64,000 bases of DNA. Origin: Chionoecetes opilio (taxonomy: Eukaryota > Arthropoda > Malacostraca > Decapoda > Majidae). The stretch lies in assembly GCA_016584305.1 (NCBI GenBank), contig JACEEZ010020423.1, positions 256,501-320,500 of the forward strand. The letters run 5' to 3'. Shown here piece after piece: positions 30,111 to 60,795 of this stretch. Below the pieces are notes generated by a model. That model was not told the DNA's origin. It saw only the letters and a program-made list of their open reading frames with translations, and made no database searches. Positions within the stretch are counted from its first letter, which is position 1; each line of letters starts with the position of its first letter. The position numbers were made by a program, and so were the translations under genes.

Positions 30111-30763
30111 TTAAGGGAGTGACATTTGAAGCGGCTAGACATCAACAAACAATAAATTACAAGTTGTATCACTATACTTTATGTTTATTGTGTATTATAG
30201 AGCCATTTCATGCTTGCCTGTTTGAAATGTGATGTGTTTATTGCATCATTGACTCCATATGTATCATATTTAACATACAATACCTATACTTGTAATAAAT
30301 TTATATTAGGACAAACATATTATATTAAATATATATATATATCGGTCGACTTCTTGAATCAAAACGTGTAGTTCATCATACAAGTTTGGCCGCTATAATG
30401 ATGTGGTCGGTGGTGGTGGTGTAAATGTCTACCGTACACACACGCACGTACACACACAAGCAAGGAAATTATAAAGTTATACTATCCTTGCACACAAGTG
30501 TCACGTATGTCAGAGTGAAGTGTTAGTCCCCCAGTGTGTCTTGTCTGACTTAATGAGCGAACGCGCAGTTCTCGTCCAGTATAACAGAGACCGCCGCGGC
30601 TACGAATACGGCAGGCCTCGGTACGGCCGAGCCAGCAGTGGTCCATACTCCATAGATGCTAATTTCGGGCACGCGGGACTCGAACCTAGAATCAGCGCAT
30701 CAAGGTATACCCTGGGTACGTCTCTGTAGTATTCAGCGGGAAAATATTACGCTGAAAGGCTAT
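30111..30763. other. Unassigned, with tRNA-like B box
   Basis: AT-rich, with an ATATAT run near 30330. On the minus strand near 30670-30685 a B-box-like GGTTCGAGTCCCGCG occurs, suggesting a SINE remnant between about 30610 and 30725. No gene. Confidence 0.35.
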
Positions 30764-30977
30764 AAAAAAAGATAGAAAGATAAATATTAGGCGAACAAAA
30801 AGTTTGATTGACCTTAGTATAATAAGGATAACCGTTCCTCCATATGCTGGGTCTAGGTGACAACTTGCCCCAGAACAACATATGATTATTGAAACCTTTT
30901 TCCTTCTTAAATACCTAACCCGGGAATTGTATGATAGGAATTTCCATCCTGTCTCTTCCGAATCTCCGGGCATTACA
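30764..30977 (-). repeat. 214-bp direct repeat, left copy (LTR-like)
   Basis: Identical by eye to 34094-34307 over 214 bases, ending CCGGGCATTACA. On the minus strand it starts TGTAATGCCCGG. It could be the 3' LTR of a minus-oriented element, though the other end lacks the usual CA. Confidence 0.9.
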
Positions 30978-31800
30978 CACGTCTATTCTCCGGGAAAATT
31001 AAATTCTTCAATATCAAATTAACTACTCACTGATCTCCCGTTTCCTTCCTAAAGCTGTGTCAAGAGGAGGTGGGTGTATGGGGCGAATTTAGAGTGAATT
31101 TAATGGAGATTCTTCTATTCTTTGAAACGGGTGTCTGAATGTGTTTAGATTACACGAATATCCAATGAGAAGGAAGTATCCCAATCAACCTCCGACCTGG
31201 GCAGTAACGTGGTCGTCAAAACCTGACTCAATACCTAATTCTCGTTGCTAGGAATGTCCCAGGGGCGCACACCGGCTACCCTCATGGTTACTGACAAGCG
31301 CCTAACAAGTCCTGAAATATCGCTCCACCTCAAGCTGGCTGACTGTAGTTGAGTAGCAGTACTGCTATCTCGAATTAAAATACTCCTCTCACCGAACCAG
31401 GCTGAGCCCGTGAAAATAGACACTCCGAATTCTAGAAATGAAAAGTCTCCTAGACCAAATTGTTTCATCTAGTCCGACACACACTCAGCTCCTTGACTCA
31501 GTAATCTACATTTAACACTTTTCGCTTAATCTTCACCTAAATAGCTACACCGCAAGTCGGGTTGACTGTAATTTGAATTAAAATACCTTGAAAACTCTCA
31601 CCGAACCAGACTGAGTCCGTTAATGAAATTCAATGAAAGACTGGTATCCCAATCAACCTCCTACCTGGGTATACAACTCCCGAAACAGAGTAGATATTTT
31701 CCTTTCAAGTTCATAAAATAAATTATCAATGTTCATGTTCAAAATAATTCTTCCTCAATTTTCTAACATTTAACTAATGCTTAACTAACACTGCACTGAA
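30978..31800. other. Non-coding part of the direct-repeat unit
   Basis: Holds two partially duplicated blocks about 210 and 480 bases apart. No protein domain. Confidence 0.5.
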
Positions 31801-31810
31801 CACTCCTCGA

Positions 31811-32236
31811 TTAGTCTTCTAGGAGGTCTCCGTAGGTCGGGTTTTGAAGCTTGAGAGTGCGGAAGCAGATGTCGTCGAGCTCCTTGCTATCGACGCAGCA
31901 AATGTCGCTGGCGTCCTCGGCCAGACGGTGGATGGATAGTATGGCGCTGTATGGCTCGGCCATCGGGTCGGATACCTTAGGCGATGGGACAACCGAGAAG
32001 GTAACCATTTTCTTGTCTGGGAACTCCTCTAGGATCTTGGAAACTAAGAGTGTGTCCCTGCCTGAGCCTGTGTCGCCCTTCTTGGAGGTGGCGTCCACGA
32101 TGTCGCTCACAGCGGCGATGATGTACATGTTCTTAGCGCTGGGGTTATTAGCGTAACTCATGACGACGTCAGTGGGTAGGCTGAGAGAGATCCAGGACTT
32201 CCCTCCCGACGCGGCTTCACGTCCTTTCTTCGACAT
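31811..32236 (-). CDS. Chimeric ORF: RPL23 N-terminus fused to a beta-tubulin segment
   Basis: A 141-codon continuous frame. Residues 1-54 follow ribosomal protein L23 (uL14): [20 protein letters not shown], then [11 protein letters not shown] and DATSKKG, with the 15 or so residues normally between YII and the DMVMATVKKG region missing. Residues about 55-141 follow beta-tubulin residues roughly 140-225: [67 protein letters not shown], then a stop. The tubulin GGGTGSGMG nucleotide loop is altered. Neither part could work as ribosomal protein or tubulin. It keeps an intact frame despite many substitutions, between identical direct repeats. It may be a captured, fused pair of host mRNA fragments. 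Expression is unknown. Confidence 0.6.
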   Translation of the reverse strand: MSKKGREAASGGKSWISLSLPTDVVMSYANNPSAKNMYIIAAVSDIVDATSKKGDTGSGRDTLLVSKILEEFPDKKMVTFSVVPSPKVSDPMAEPYSAILSIHRLAEDASDICCVDSKELDDICFRTLKLQNPTYGDLLED

Positions 32237-32460
32237 GTTGGCGGTGTCGAGGCGTGTGGGTGGCGTGGCGGCTAGACGCGGCGGCTGTAGCGGCTAGGAA
32301 CGGCGGCTACGGCGGCTGGCTGTGAAGGGCGGCGTAGCTGAGGCGAACGTGGCGACTAGGCGCGCGGCAGGTTGCGGCGGCGGCTGGCTGTGGCGGCGAC
32401 GGCTGTGACGGCTGTGGCTGTGACGGCTCGCTTCTTACGGCTCACTGCCACATGGTCATG
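32237..32460 (-). other. GC-rich leader upstream of the chimeric ORF
   Basis: Degenerate GGCGGCTGTGGCGGC-type triplet repeats immediately 5' of the chimeric frame on the minus strand, sharply GC-rich relative to neighbours. It may be 5' UTR or captured sequence. Confidence 0.4.
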
Positions 32461-34093
32461 GTTCATGTGTGTAGGGTGTTTGGTTTATAGGGGGAAAGCT
32501 ATAATGATCGACTACTGTATGAAAATTTACCGAAATTTGACTTTATCTTGCTATTTTCCCAGGTGAGATTCTGTTGCTGTTATTTGTAGGAAATAACATT
32601 CCACCGCTTTAGTCACCAGTGTGGTGCCAGGGTTTTCGTGTTTCTGACACCTTTGTGTTAATGACATTAACTTGTTAGAATACTCCATTGATTAATAAAA
32701 TCTCCTCGTCACAACTGAATTGAGAGTTGAAATTAGTCTTATGACTTCACTATTTAATTATAGTACGAACACTTCTCGCTGCGGAGATTATTGAAATGGG
32801 AATGAACTTAAGGTTAGTAAGGGGAAATGCTGCCACCAGCTCAAGCGAGTAGTTCTCTGGTTTACTCCCTGAGCACGTTTTAATATATATATGAGAATTA
32901 TTGGTAGTCGGAGTGGATATTTAGTATTACACCGAGTGAGGCTGAAAACTCTTTTTGGAGATGTGGGGAAGTATTTCCATAACACGGAATAATCACCTGG
33001 GGTTTTACAAATAACACAAGAAACTATATTTTAAACATCATCCTATTTATTCATCATGAAATATTATTTCTCTTGTTTGAGATCCTAGATACATGTATGA
33101 GTCTGATTTTTGGCGCAGGGAAGCTCTACGGAGCATAACCTAACTCACTGATTTTTATCCTTAGAACTACCATCTATGTCCGTATCAACCGAGCACTATA
33201 GGTATACATGGAATATCTATATAGGAGAGAAAAATGTGAGAGTAATGGGTTGGTTTGTGATTCACTGTACCATGTGGCCTGGTTTCTTTTTCGGCAGACA
33301 CTCGCCGGAGCCATGTGGCCTGGTTTCTTTTTCGGCAGACACTCGCCGGAGCCTTGAAAGGAGTGGGGAGACGACTCATTTAATAACACTTATAAGGACA
33401 GGCCAGGCCTCCTATGCGTTTAATGAAAACTAACCAACTCTACCTATATATGGATATATAGATAGATATATTATAACAAGGAAGGGGGGGGGGGATAGGA
33501 GCGAGGTACCGCATGTCTTACCTTGAAAGGAGTGGGGAGACGACTAAACTCCTCGCGGTGACCAAGGCGAGGTTGGGATGAGTAGCGGGAAAAAAGGGAA
33601 TGTTCGGATCCTTACGAAGGCTTCCACTGAAGAGAGTATAAGACCTCGAAGGACTCTAATTAGCTAACGAAACAAGTATGCATATGAAATGGCTGCCTAT
33701 AATGCAGTTCGTTTACTTTGATATAGAAGAATTTAATATGTTTACTCTAATATCCAGGGAAAGATGTTTTCCCTTTTTGTTCAGCCTACGAACATGTGTT
33801 TCAGAGCGACGAGGTATGGGAGTCGGAATAGAAATTTGGTAGACTTTCAATTTAGCGAATAGCTCGACTAACCCACCCATTTATGAACGTGATCTGTCAC
33901 TATTGTGTCTATTTTGAAGGACATTAAGAATCTAAGAGTTTTCCTTGATCTGACAGGAGGGTGAGGAGAGGATGAAAGTTTTTGAATCTACTAGTCACCG
34001 ATGATCGCGAAATAAATGTCCCACGCATTTTGACTCGTATCCGGAGTGTATGGGGGAGGGAGTGGGGGGAAGATAGAAGTGGGAGATAGAAAG
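32461..34093. other. Unassigned interior sequence with small duplications
   Basis: A 43-base unit (CATGTGGCCTGGTTTCTTTT, CGGCAGACACTCGCCGGAG) is tandemly doubled at about 33271-33356. CTTGAAAGGAGTGGGGAGACGACT occurs at 33354 and 33523. A G-run sits at 33485. No gene. Confidence 0.6.
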
Positions 34094-34307
34094 AAAAAAA
34101 GATAGAAAGATAAATATTAGGCGAACAAAAAGTTTGATTGACCTTAGTATAATAAGGATAACCGTTCCTCCATATGCTGGGTCTAGGTGACAACTTGCCC
34201 CAGAACAACATATGATTATTGAAACCTTTTTCCTTCTTAAATACCTAACCCGGGAATTGTATGATAGGAATTTCCATCCTGTCTCTTCCGAATCTCCGGG
34301 CATTACA
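34094..34307 (-). repeat. 214-bp direct repeat, right copy (LTR-like)
   Basis: Identical to 30764-30977. Read on the minus strand it would be the 5' LTR. Its outer edge joins a reversed copy of element C sequence at ATTAGAACTAGAG. Confidence 0.9.
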
Positions 34308-35582
34308 ATTAGAACTAGAGAACACGAGAAATAACGCATTAAAATATACAGAGGTAGTGGTGGTAGTCGAGCTTACAATCAAGCAGCGGTGCTGCTGTTC
34401 CGCCTTCAAGCAGCGGAACACAATATTTTCACATCATGTATGTCTTCCATTACTAATATTGTCTTCCAGAATCACTGATAATAAATATATTTTAAATCAG
34501 ACCTTGGAAACAGCATTATTTTGATATTGCAAAACTTAGTTACGTATAATGTTCTATACATTGTGGCACCACCGCTCACGCAGCCCGCCAAAAGAATTAG
34601 AGAGAACTGCAACTCGAGAAATGCCAGTGGTCGCTGGCAGTTTTAACTCAAAGGTTGGTCTACTGTGTTTTGGCTCCGCGACTAATATTTTTCATAAATT
34701 AATTTCGCGATAAACATTGATGCACCGCATCTGAATACCAAAAAATATAGTTCTTCTGTTGTTCTACTAATTATATGGATGACATGCATTACGATGGAAG
34801 GGTCTATAATAGCAATTTAATGCAAATTACTCGCCTCGAGTAGCAAAGCTTAATAGATTTTTTACATGTATACTGTGGCATGTAAAATTTGGGCGATGTT
34901 CACACTGTTTTCTAAGACAGTACTGCTGCGTCTGGCAAACGCTTGTCAAAATACAATAAGCAATGCCTTGGAAAAACGAAGAATAAAGAATGCCGAAATC
35001 GGCTTGTTGCTGCGACAATGTAGGTTATAATTGTGGAGGCGACACGCCGCGGCGGGGAATGGTGGGCGGGGAGATTGTGGCGGGGAGATTGAATCAAAAC
35101 ATTACGACTTCACGCGTCGACTCATTGCACTTCCAGGCTTTCTATCTGATTGATACACAATAATAACAGGAAAATATGACTGCCTAGGTATAGATAACTT
35201 CTAAACATTCGTTATTGACTATATAATATCATAGAGTAGCATTTACCTCGCCTCCTCAACTATAACCTACTTGGTTATTTGGTTATATACAATGTTTTAC
35301 AGAATCAGGCTTCTATGCAATATACATATAGAAGAAAATCGTTCTTAATATTACACTTTTGTGTTTTAAGTGCAGTGGAATAAGCCCATATTTTGTTTTC
35401 CAGTAGACCAACTTATTATCAAAAAAGTGAGTTAAGACTGCCAGCGACCCCTGGCATTTTGGGTTCCAGTTCTCTCGAATTGGAGGCTCCGAATCTTTTG
35501 CCTCCAGACGCACGTCTTTCAAGGTCACACAAGCAGGAAGTGACGTCACGATGACGTCACGTTGGCAAGACGGACGTAGCAA
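34308..35582 (-). mobile_element. Second copy of element C sequence, reversed and truncated
   Basis: 34308-34594 is the reverse complement of 24720-25023 (GCAGCGGTGYYGCTGTTCCG, ATACATGATGTGAAAATATT). 35482-35582 is the reverse complement of 22084-22160 (TGACGTCACGATGACGTCAC, GGCAAGACGGACGTAGCAA). A different MITE separates the two parts. The outermost terminal bases are missing. Confidence 0.85.
34595..35481. mobile_element. MITE with about 55-base inverted repeats
   Basis: Both ends carry AGAGAGAACTG, then ATGCCAGNGGTCGCTGGCAG and TTTTAACTC/GAGTTAAGAC in opposite orientation, flanked by AATT. No open frame of note inside. Family unknown. Confidence 0.8.
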
Positions 35583-35766
35583 TGGACCCTACCCATAACT
35601 ACGTCACGGTTTGTTTACATCGGTGCATTGTGGGGATAAGGCGGGGTCGCCGCGGGTGGACTTACGAAGGGAAAACTACGGCGAGGGAAGAATTTCGAGT
35701 TATTTTGCGCGAAATTGATATTCCAGGTGCTATATTACTGTGCTCTGTTCTCGCTGAGAACACTAT
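35583..35766. other. Unassigned
   Basis: A short open frame (MDPTHNYVTVCLHRC and on) is present but has no recognisable domain. Likely transposon flank. Confidence 0.3.
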
Positions 35767-35970
35767 AGAGAAGACCTGAGGTAATGGCTGATGTGCAGAG
35801 GCTTTTAAACCAAGAAAACAGAGTCATAATAGAGCCTCGTCAAAAGGTAAGCAACTGATAGGTACGTAATGTGTCCCTACCACTTGCTTACTTCTTAATG
35901 AGACTGCTGTGACTGTTTTCCTGGTTTAGAAGCCTTTGCACATCAACCATCACCTCAGGTCTTCTCTATG
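35767..35970. repeat. Short foldback, about 60-base arms
   Basis: ATAGAGAAGACCTGAGGTRATGG at 35765-35787 is mirrored at 35945-35970. TGATGTGCANAGGCTT and AACCAAGAAAACAG are mirrored too. The loop is about 80 bases. Confidence 0.8.
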
Positions 35971-36002
35971 TTGTCAGCGGGCACTGACAACAATACTGAC
36001 TA

Positions 36003-36087
36003 CTAAAAATCAGTAGTGATGCTATAATTCGTAATATTTGGCGCCTGGCGACTTCACTGTAGGTGGCGACTTCACTGTTATCTACGG
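36003..36087. mobile_element. TA-flanked MITE, copy 3, truncated
   Basis: The right end ACTTCACTGTTATCTACGG followed by TA. Internally it matches the left 85 bases of the copy 2 element in reverse. The remainder is missing. Confidence 0.8.
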
Positions 36088-36171
36088 TAGGAGTTTGGTT
36101 TACAAATCCACCCAGCGAAGTGTGTGTTGGGTGCTCTTGTTTCTCTTGTTTGTTTTGTTTAGAGGATAATG

Positions 36172-36405
36172 CCTCAGAGCCATAGTGATCTACCGCTGCT
36201 GCATATTAGTGTTGGCCGAAGCCACCACCCCGGGGGGGGAGGCTACAAACCCCCGGCTGGCACCCGGTACTCATTCACTGCTGGGTGGACAGGGGCTAGG
36301 GATTTAAGAAAGACCACCCATCTATCTTTCGCTCCGCCCGGGGATCGAGCCCGGGACTTCTCGGTTGTAAGCCGAGCGTGCTAACCACTACACTACAGAG
36401 TTCCC
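36172..36405 (-). mobile_element. tRNA-Val-derived SINE
   Basis: On the minus strand bases 36405-36333 resemble tRNA-Val(UAC): A box TAGTGTAGTGG, anticodon stem CTCGG/CCGAG around loop CTTACAA, B box GGGCTCGATCC. The 3' acceptor half does not pair with GGGAACT and the sequence runs into a non-tRNA body (GGTGGTCTTTCTTAAATCCC). It is therefore a SINE head rather than a functional tRNA. Confidence 0.7.
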
Positions 36406-37100
36406 TGTGCTGCAGCGTTGGACTTCTTGGGCCACAGAGTCGTACGTCAGCGCGCTTATCTCCCCTCCCGCAGAAGGTGTCAGCGATTGCGGACTTCCCG
36501 CGGCCTCGTACGGTCAGGAAGCTCAGGGAATTTCTGGAGGTGATTAATTATTACCACCGCTTCATTCCCCATGCTGCCGCTCGGCTCGGCCCCTTACATG
36601 ACCTCCTGAAGGGGGTAAACAAAAACTCACCGAAGCCCCTGCAGTGGACTGATGAAGCCGAGGTAGCGTTCAACAGCATCAAGCAACAATTCGCTTCCAC
36701 GACGCTCCTCGCCTACCCATGCCCCCTTGCACCGTCCTCACTAATGACGCCTCAGCAGAAGCAGTGGGCGCTGTTCTCCAGCAGAAGGTGGAGGACGAGC
36801 TTCGCCCTATCGCTTTCTTCAGCAAGCGTTTGGAGCCTTCTCAACGCCTCTACAGCGCCTTCGATAGGGAGCTGTTGGCGGTGTATGAGGCCGTGAGACA
36901 CTTCCGCCACTTCCTGGAGGGCAGGGAGTTTCAAGTATTGACAGATTACAAGCCACTAACACACGCTAGGGTGCAATCTGGCGAAAGTTTCATCCCCCGG
37001 GTCTCCAGACAGCTGGCTTACATATCAGAGTTTACCACAGACATTCGCCATATCCCGGGACAAGACAATACAAGCAAGCAATCAAGGAGCCTACTACCGT
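36406..37100 (+). pseudogene. Ty3/gypsy Pol fragment (RT end and RNase H)
   Basis: Frame-shifted pieces read LDFLGHRV, IADFPRPRTVRKLREFL, INYYHRFIPHAAARLGPLHD and DEAEVAFNSIKQQFAS, then VGAVLQQKVEDELRPIAFFS, YSAFDRELLAVYEAVRHFRH and FQVLTDYKPLTHA. These are the RT thumb and RNase H of a Ty3-type element of a different lineage from that at 13760. No LTRs were seen. It ends against a MITE terminus (CCGTAGATAACACT at 37099). Confidence 0.8.
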
Positions 37101-37301
37101 AGATAACACTAAAAGTGTTAATAAGCATAGAGTACTACGTACCTGACTTCAGAAACGCTATATATATTATGCAGGATTAAGAAGACACCTGGATATGATT
37201 CACTGGGGCTGTAGGATGGAGGGGAAGGTGGGGTCTGAGGTTTTGGCGGAGAACTATTTCATAAGTGTCACTGGTTTCCTTTCCTCTGACCCCAGCCACC
37301 A

Positions 37302-37599
37302 GTCTAATCCAGTATTTCCCAACCTGGGGGGAAATTTCAGGATTCTAAGGGGGAAATTTATCCTGAGGGAAAATTACTAGCATTTTTTCGACAGAAAACA
37401 AATTTCTTAGAATACGGCTATTGACTTTTCTTCAAGTATATATAGATATACTGTAGAAGATAGTCTATATACTTGTGTTATTAGGCAATGAAATTTTGTG
37501 TTTTGGCTACTTTTTTTCATATGAAGGGGGAAATCCGGATGGTTGAACTGGTTGAAGGGGGAAACGACAGAGAAGAGGTTGGGAACCACTGGTCTAACC
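37302..37599. mobile_element. hAT-type MITE, about 282 bp
   Basis: Ends CAGTATTTCCCAACCTGGGG and (reverse complement) CAGTGGTTCCCAACCTCTTC, flanked by GTCTAATC (37302-37309) and GTCTAACC (37592-37599), an 8-base duplication with one change. The interior is AT-rich with GGGGGAAATT motifs near both ends. Confidence 0.85.
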
Positions 37600-38310
37600 C
37601 CTGGCTCTCTATCTTAAATAAGCCTGCAAGGCACCTACTTCCCTTCCAAGGGATTCAGACAAGATTTGAACCACTTTCCTCGAAAGGTGCACCCCATCCC
37701 TGTGGTAGAGGCTATTCTGCCCGAGAGTCCCAGTTATCGACAAAGGCCCACCCATTGGCTTTGCAATGAAATGCCAGCCGGCAATTTAGAGCAATCGCCC
37801 TGGAGGACCACTCATCGTCAACAGAGCGTCTCTGAAGGACCTCACCCCTATCCCTAACCTTACCTACAGCCTCCTTGAACCATCATGGCAGTTCCTTACT
37901 CCTAAACAATCAATGTAGTTTTCTCCCGCGCTCAGACAAACGATGGTCTTTTTCCCTTGGTCTGCCATGCACTCATTTATCTTATCACTAACATGACATA
38001 TCCCCTTCCCTGGGAAGCACACCTGCTTTCTACACATCCCGTCTGTAACAAAACTCTGTCTAAGTACGGTACCTGATGTACAATAGGTAAAATGTACCTA
38101 ATCTCACTGTCCCCAACAACCAAAATTTAACCTTCGGGTAGGGATGTATCGTCTACCTTATAATCCTTTACCTCCTCTTTCAGTCCCGAGAGTACCTGAA
38201 ACAAAGACGGACATCTTGGCACTCGTCACGGCCGAGTGAACTATTGAATAAGTTGAGGCAGTGGCAGAGTGATGAGCGCCTGCAGGGATAGGCGAGCTGT
38301 TTCTCGAGTT
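37600..38310. other. Intergenic, nothing recognised
   Basis: Moderate composition, short open frames without domains, no evident repeat. Confidence 0.5.
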
Positions 38311-38525
38311 TCCACCTAAAGCAAAATCTTACTTCCTTTGTCGAATGGCTGAAGATTATCCACGTGCTGCCCATAAACTCTACCTTTGATGGCCAGTGCT
38401 TCGGAGAACAGCGAGGGGTGGCATGAGCCTCTAATCACAGGCTTCACTAATAAATATCTGCTTGCCCCATCACGGTCAAGGGCACAAATAAAACATATCA
38501 TCGGAACCCTTGAGTGAAAAACCCT
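38311..38525 (+). mobile_element. SINE body relative, headless
   Basis: AACTCTACCTTTGATGGCCA, GGTGGCATGAGCCTC, TCACAGGCTTCACTA and GCCCCATCACGG parallel the body of the SINE at 25082/57901 in the same order, at lower identity. The tRNA-like head is not recognisable. Confidence 0.6.
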
Positions 38526-40230
38526 TGAGATGTTACAAGCAGAGATGTGAATAATAAAATAAAAAATTTATAGCAATACATAATAAAGGATAAAATAGAA
38601 TAAAAAAGAAATACGTATAGTATATTAAAAAATCTTCATGGCATAAAAATAGCTCAACATTGTTTTACCCGATTTTCACACAAGAGCTTTGTTATATCTG
38701 ACTTATTATTGCGCTTTATAACTTCATTGGCTCGATGCTTACTTGATGGTACAAAATAAAATTTGCCAAATGCCTTTCAGCGTTCAAACATGTTGCTCAT
38801 TACTTAGGGCTTAATGAAATTTTAGCATCATGGCATTAAGCACCACGTGTAGTTTTTGAGTTAGGGTTAATGAGACGAGGATACATGTTGCTGATCATTT
38901 AATGTTTCTAATGGAACTCCTTTGTCTGACATTGGTTAAAGATGATGAGGAGTGGCGGGGCGGGGCGGGGCGAGGCAGGGCTAAAACACTATACCAACGC
39001 CATCAGTACTCGGGACTAGACAGGCTGGTGGTATTATTATCCAAAACAAAAGTATTATAATAATGATGATAATAATATTACGAATGATAATAATGAAGTC
39101 CCACGCTCCTGCTTGTACCCAGTGTGATGAGCGAGGCCGATGCAAGTGTCGTGTAGGGGGGATGAGAGGAGGCTGGCAGCGGGGCGACCAGGGAAGTACA
39201 TGGTATATACTGTGGCATCAGCAGCAGTAATAGAGTACCTTTTTTTGATATGTGTGACTGGGTGTGACGTGGGTGGACTGCATCACCCGTAGCATTGTGT
39301 GTTGTCATGTACAGCCGATGACCAAGGATGAATAAGTTTTAAGGTGGTGGTGGTGGTGACTGCTAGGAAAAGCCCTCCCTCCCCCTCCACTCGTGTGATG
39401 AGAGGAAATAATTTGGGTCATGAATCAAAGTAATGGACAAAACAAACTACTACAAAACTCCAGGGTGGGTTGGGCACCAGTCTGTGCTGTTTACTCATTC
39501 TGTACAGGATATATCGCAAAAGGCAATACAATTTTTTCCATATTTTTCATTGGTATAAAAAAGAAAACAGCTCAGACTCTGCCATATTTTCTATAAAAAA
39601 TAAGTAATGAGGAAAAGTTGTCTTTGCTAAAACCATATTAGGTAAACTTTGCTATTCACAAGTATACATACAATTATGTACCATTTTTATCTGATAAAAA
39701 ACAAGTCCACTTGCAAGTTGCAGATATACAGACCATTACTACACTTTTTTGTCTAGACTAAAAACTAAACTCTTTGTGTGACGCCACTACAGTCAGGTAA
39801 AAATAGACCAATATTATGGAACACATACACCATTAGTGGTCACACTATTCACATTAATGATAAACTGACTCCTTTGGACTGTCGTCATAATAATAAGGTG
39901 CCCATGTACTGTTGTATTCCTCTCGACAGTAGTCACGTAGCTTTTTTTTTTGGCAGGAAAATGTGTATAAGAGGAGCTGATATCACAAAGGCAAATAAAA
40001 GTCTGAACCTCCTTCTTTTGGTGAATCGTAAGAACATTGCATAATCAATAAGTTCAAATATTGAACATTTGTGCACAAACTGAACAAAGATGGGCTAGCC
40101 TGTCATAGGTTGTCAATCAATCATCTGGTCCTGTAAAAACATCAGATTAAATTGCACAGTCATGAAATCAATATTTAATAAAAGTTTAAGAACTGGTCAA
40201 GATAAATCCTTTTCCTTTCCATAAAATAAC
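38526..40230. other. Intergenic AT-rich sequence downstream of NIPBL
   Basis: Short GGGGC repeats near 38958 and an AAT-rich run near 39050-39095. No gene or clear element recognised. Confidence 0.5.
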
Positions 40231-40241
40231 CTATGGTGCAT

Positions 40242-40242
<1 letters not shown>

Positions 40243-40321
<79 letters not shown>

Positions 40322-40368
40322 CACATATATATATATACATACACACACACACACACACACACACACCA
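40243..40368. repeat. (TA)n then (CA)n microsatellite
   Basis: About 39 TA units followed by a short ATATAC bridge and about 14 CA units. The YIYI-type open frames on both strands arise from it. Confidence 0.98.
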
Positions 40369-41048
40369 TGAATACATATACATATGCACAAGTAAAAAGG
40401 AGCCTCCATGGTGTGAGTACAAATACACTGGCAACAAAACCCTCACAACCAGTGCCGGGAGATGGGGGGCTCTGCTTCCTCAATAAATAGAAAAGAAACT
40501 ATTAGTGTTGAAATCGTCATGTACAATAAATAAATATATTCTCACCCACTCATTACCATCACACGGGCGTCCTCCTCAGCGCATCAAAGGCCGATGTTCT
40601 GGTACAAAACGGGTTGTACTTTGCAATCTTCTCGTGGTCACCGCGTCACCTTGTTCCTGTACTACTGAGAAACCCCACGTCCGTTTCCGGTCAGTCCAAT
40701 AATAGTTGCCACCGTACTTCATCAGAGGTATTGCAATAGAGAAGTTGCATCTGTGCAGTCATTAATGCAAAATAACTCCCTTACCTATAGTATTGCTTGG
40801 AATAAAAAATATCTATTCTCATTCCTCTTGTATTCTTATTAAAACTTTCTTTTGTATAAAGGTCACTTCAGCATCACTAAGGATCAAATTTATCTACGCT
40901 TTCCTCAGAGCTCCACACGCACACACGAACACACTCAACTCGCACACGAGCCCTGGCAGCGGCAGGGGTCGCCGCGTGCTCTCAGGTCCTGTCCGCCACG
41001 CAGGCCACTCCGCCGCCCACCAGGGGTCACCACAGACTCCAGTCACTA
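40369..41048 (-). other. Region downstream of the NIPBL stop (3' UTR candidate)
   Basis: Directly follows the NIPBL stop on the minus strand. The first 150 bases are GC-rich, then AT-rich. The 3' end was not located with confidence. Confidence 0.4.

Positions 41049-60795
<19,747 letters not shown>

Larger units (their letters stand above)
30764..34307 (-). mobile_element. Unit bounded by identical direct repeats, carrying captured gene fragments
   Basis: Identical 214-bp direct repeats enclose about 3.1 kb. The interior has a chimeric open frame (31811-32236, minus), tandem partial duplications at 31165-31190/31645-31675 (GTATCCCAATCAACCTCC) and 31385/31595 (CTCTCACCGAACCAG), and no polymerase. 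A non-autonomous LTR retrotransposon is the simplest reading. No convincing primer site or polypurine tract was found, so a recent segmental duplication remains possible. The right repeat abuts a copy of element C sequence. Confidence 0.5.

Noticed and set aside
31235..31468. 77-codon minus-strand frame downstream of the chimeric ORF
   Set aside because: No similarity recognised, and it lies in a region of partial duplications.
36333..36405. Functional tRNA-Val(UAC)
   Set aside because: The 3' acceptor strand does not pair with the 5' strand, and the sequence continues into a SINE body.
40197..40490. Tyr-Ile repeat proteins
   Set aside because: Translation of the TA/CA microsatellite.
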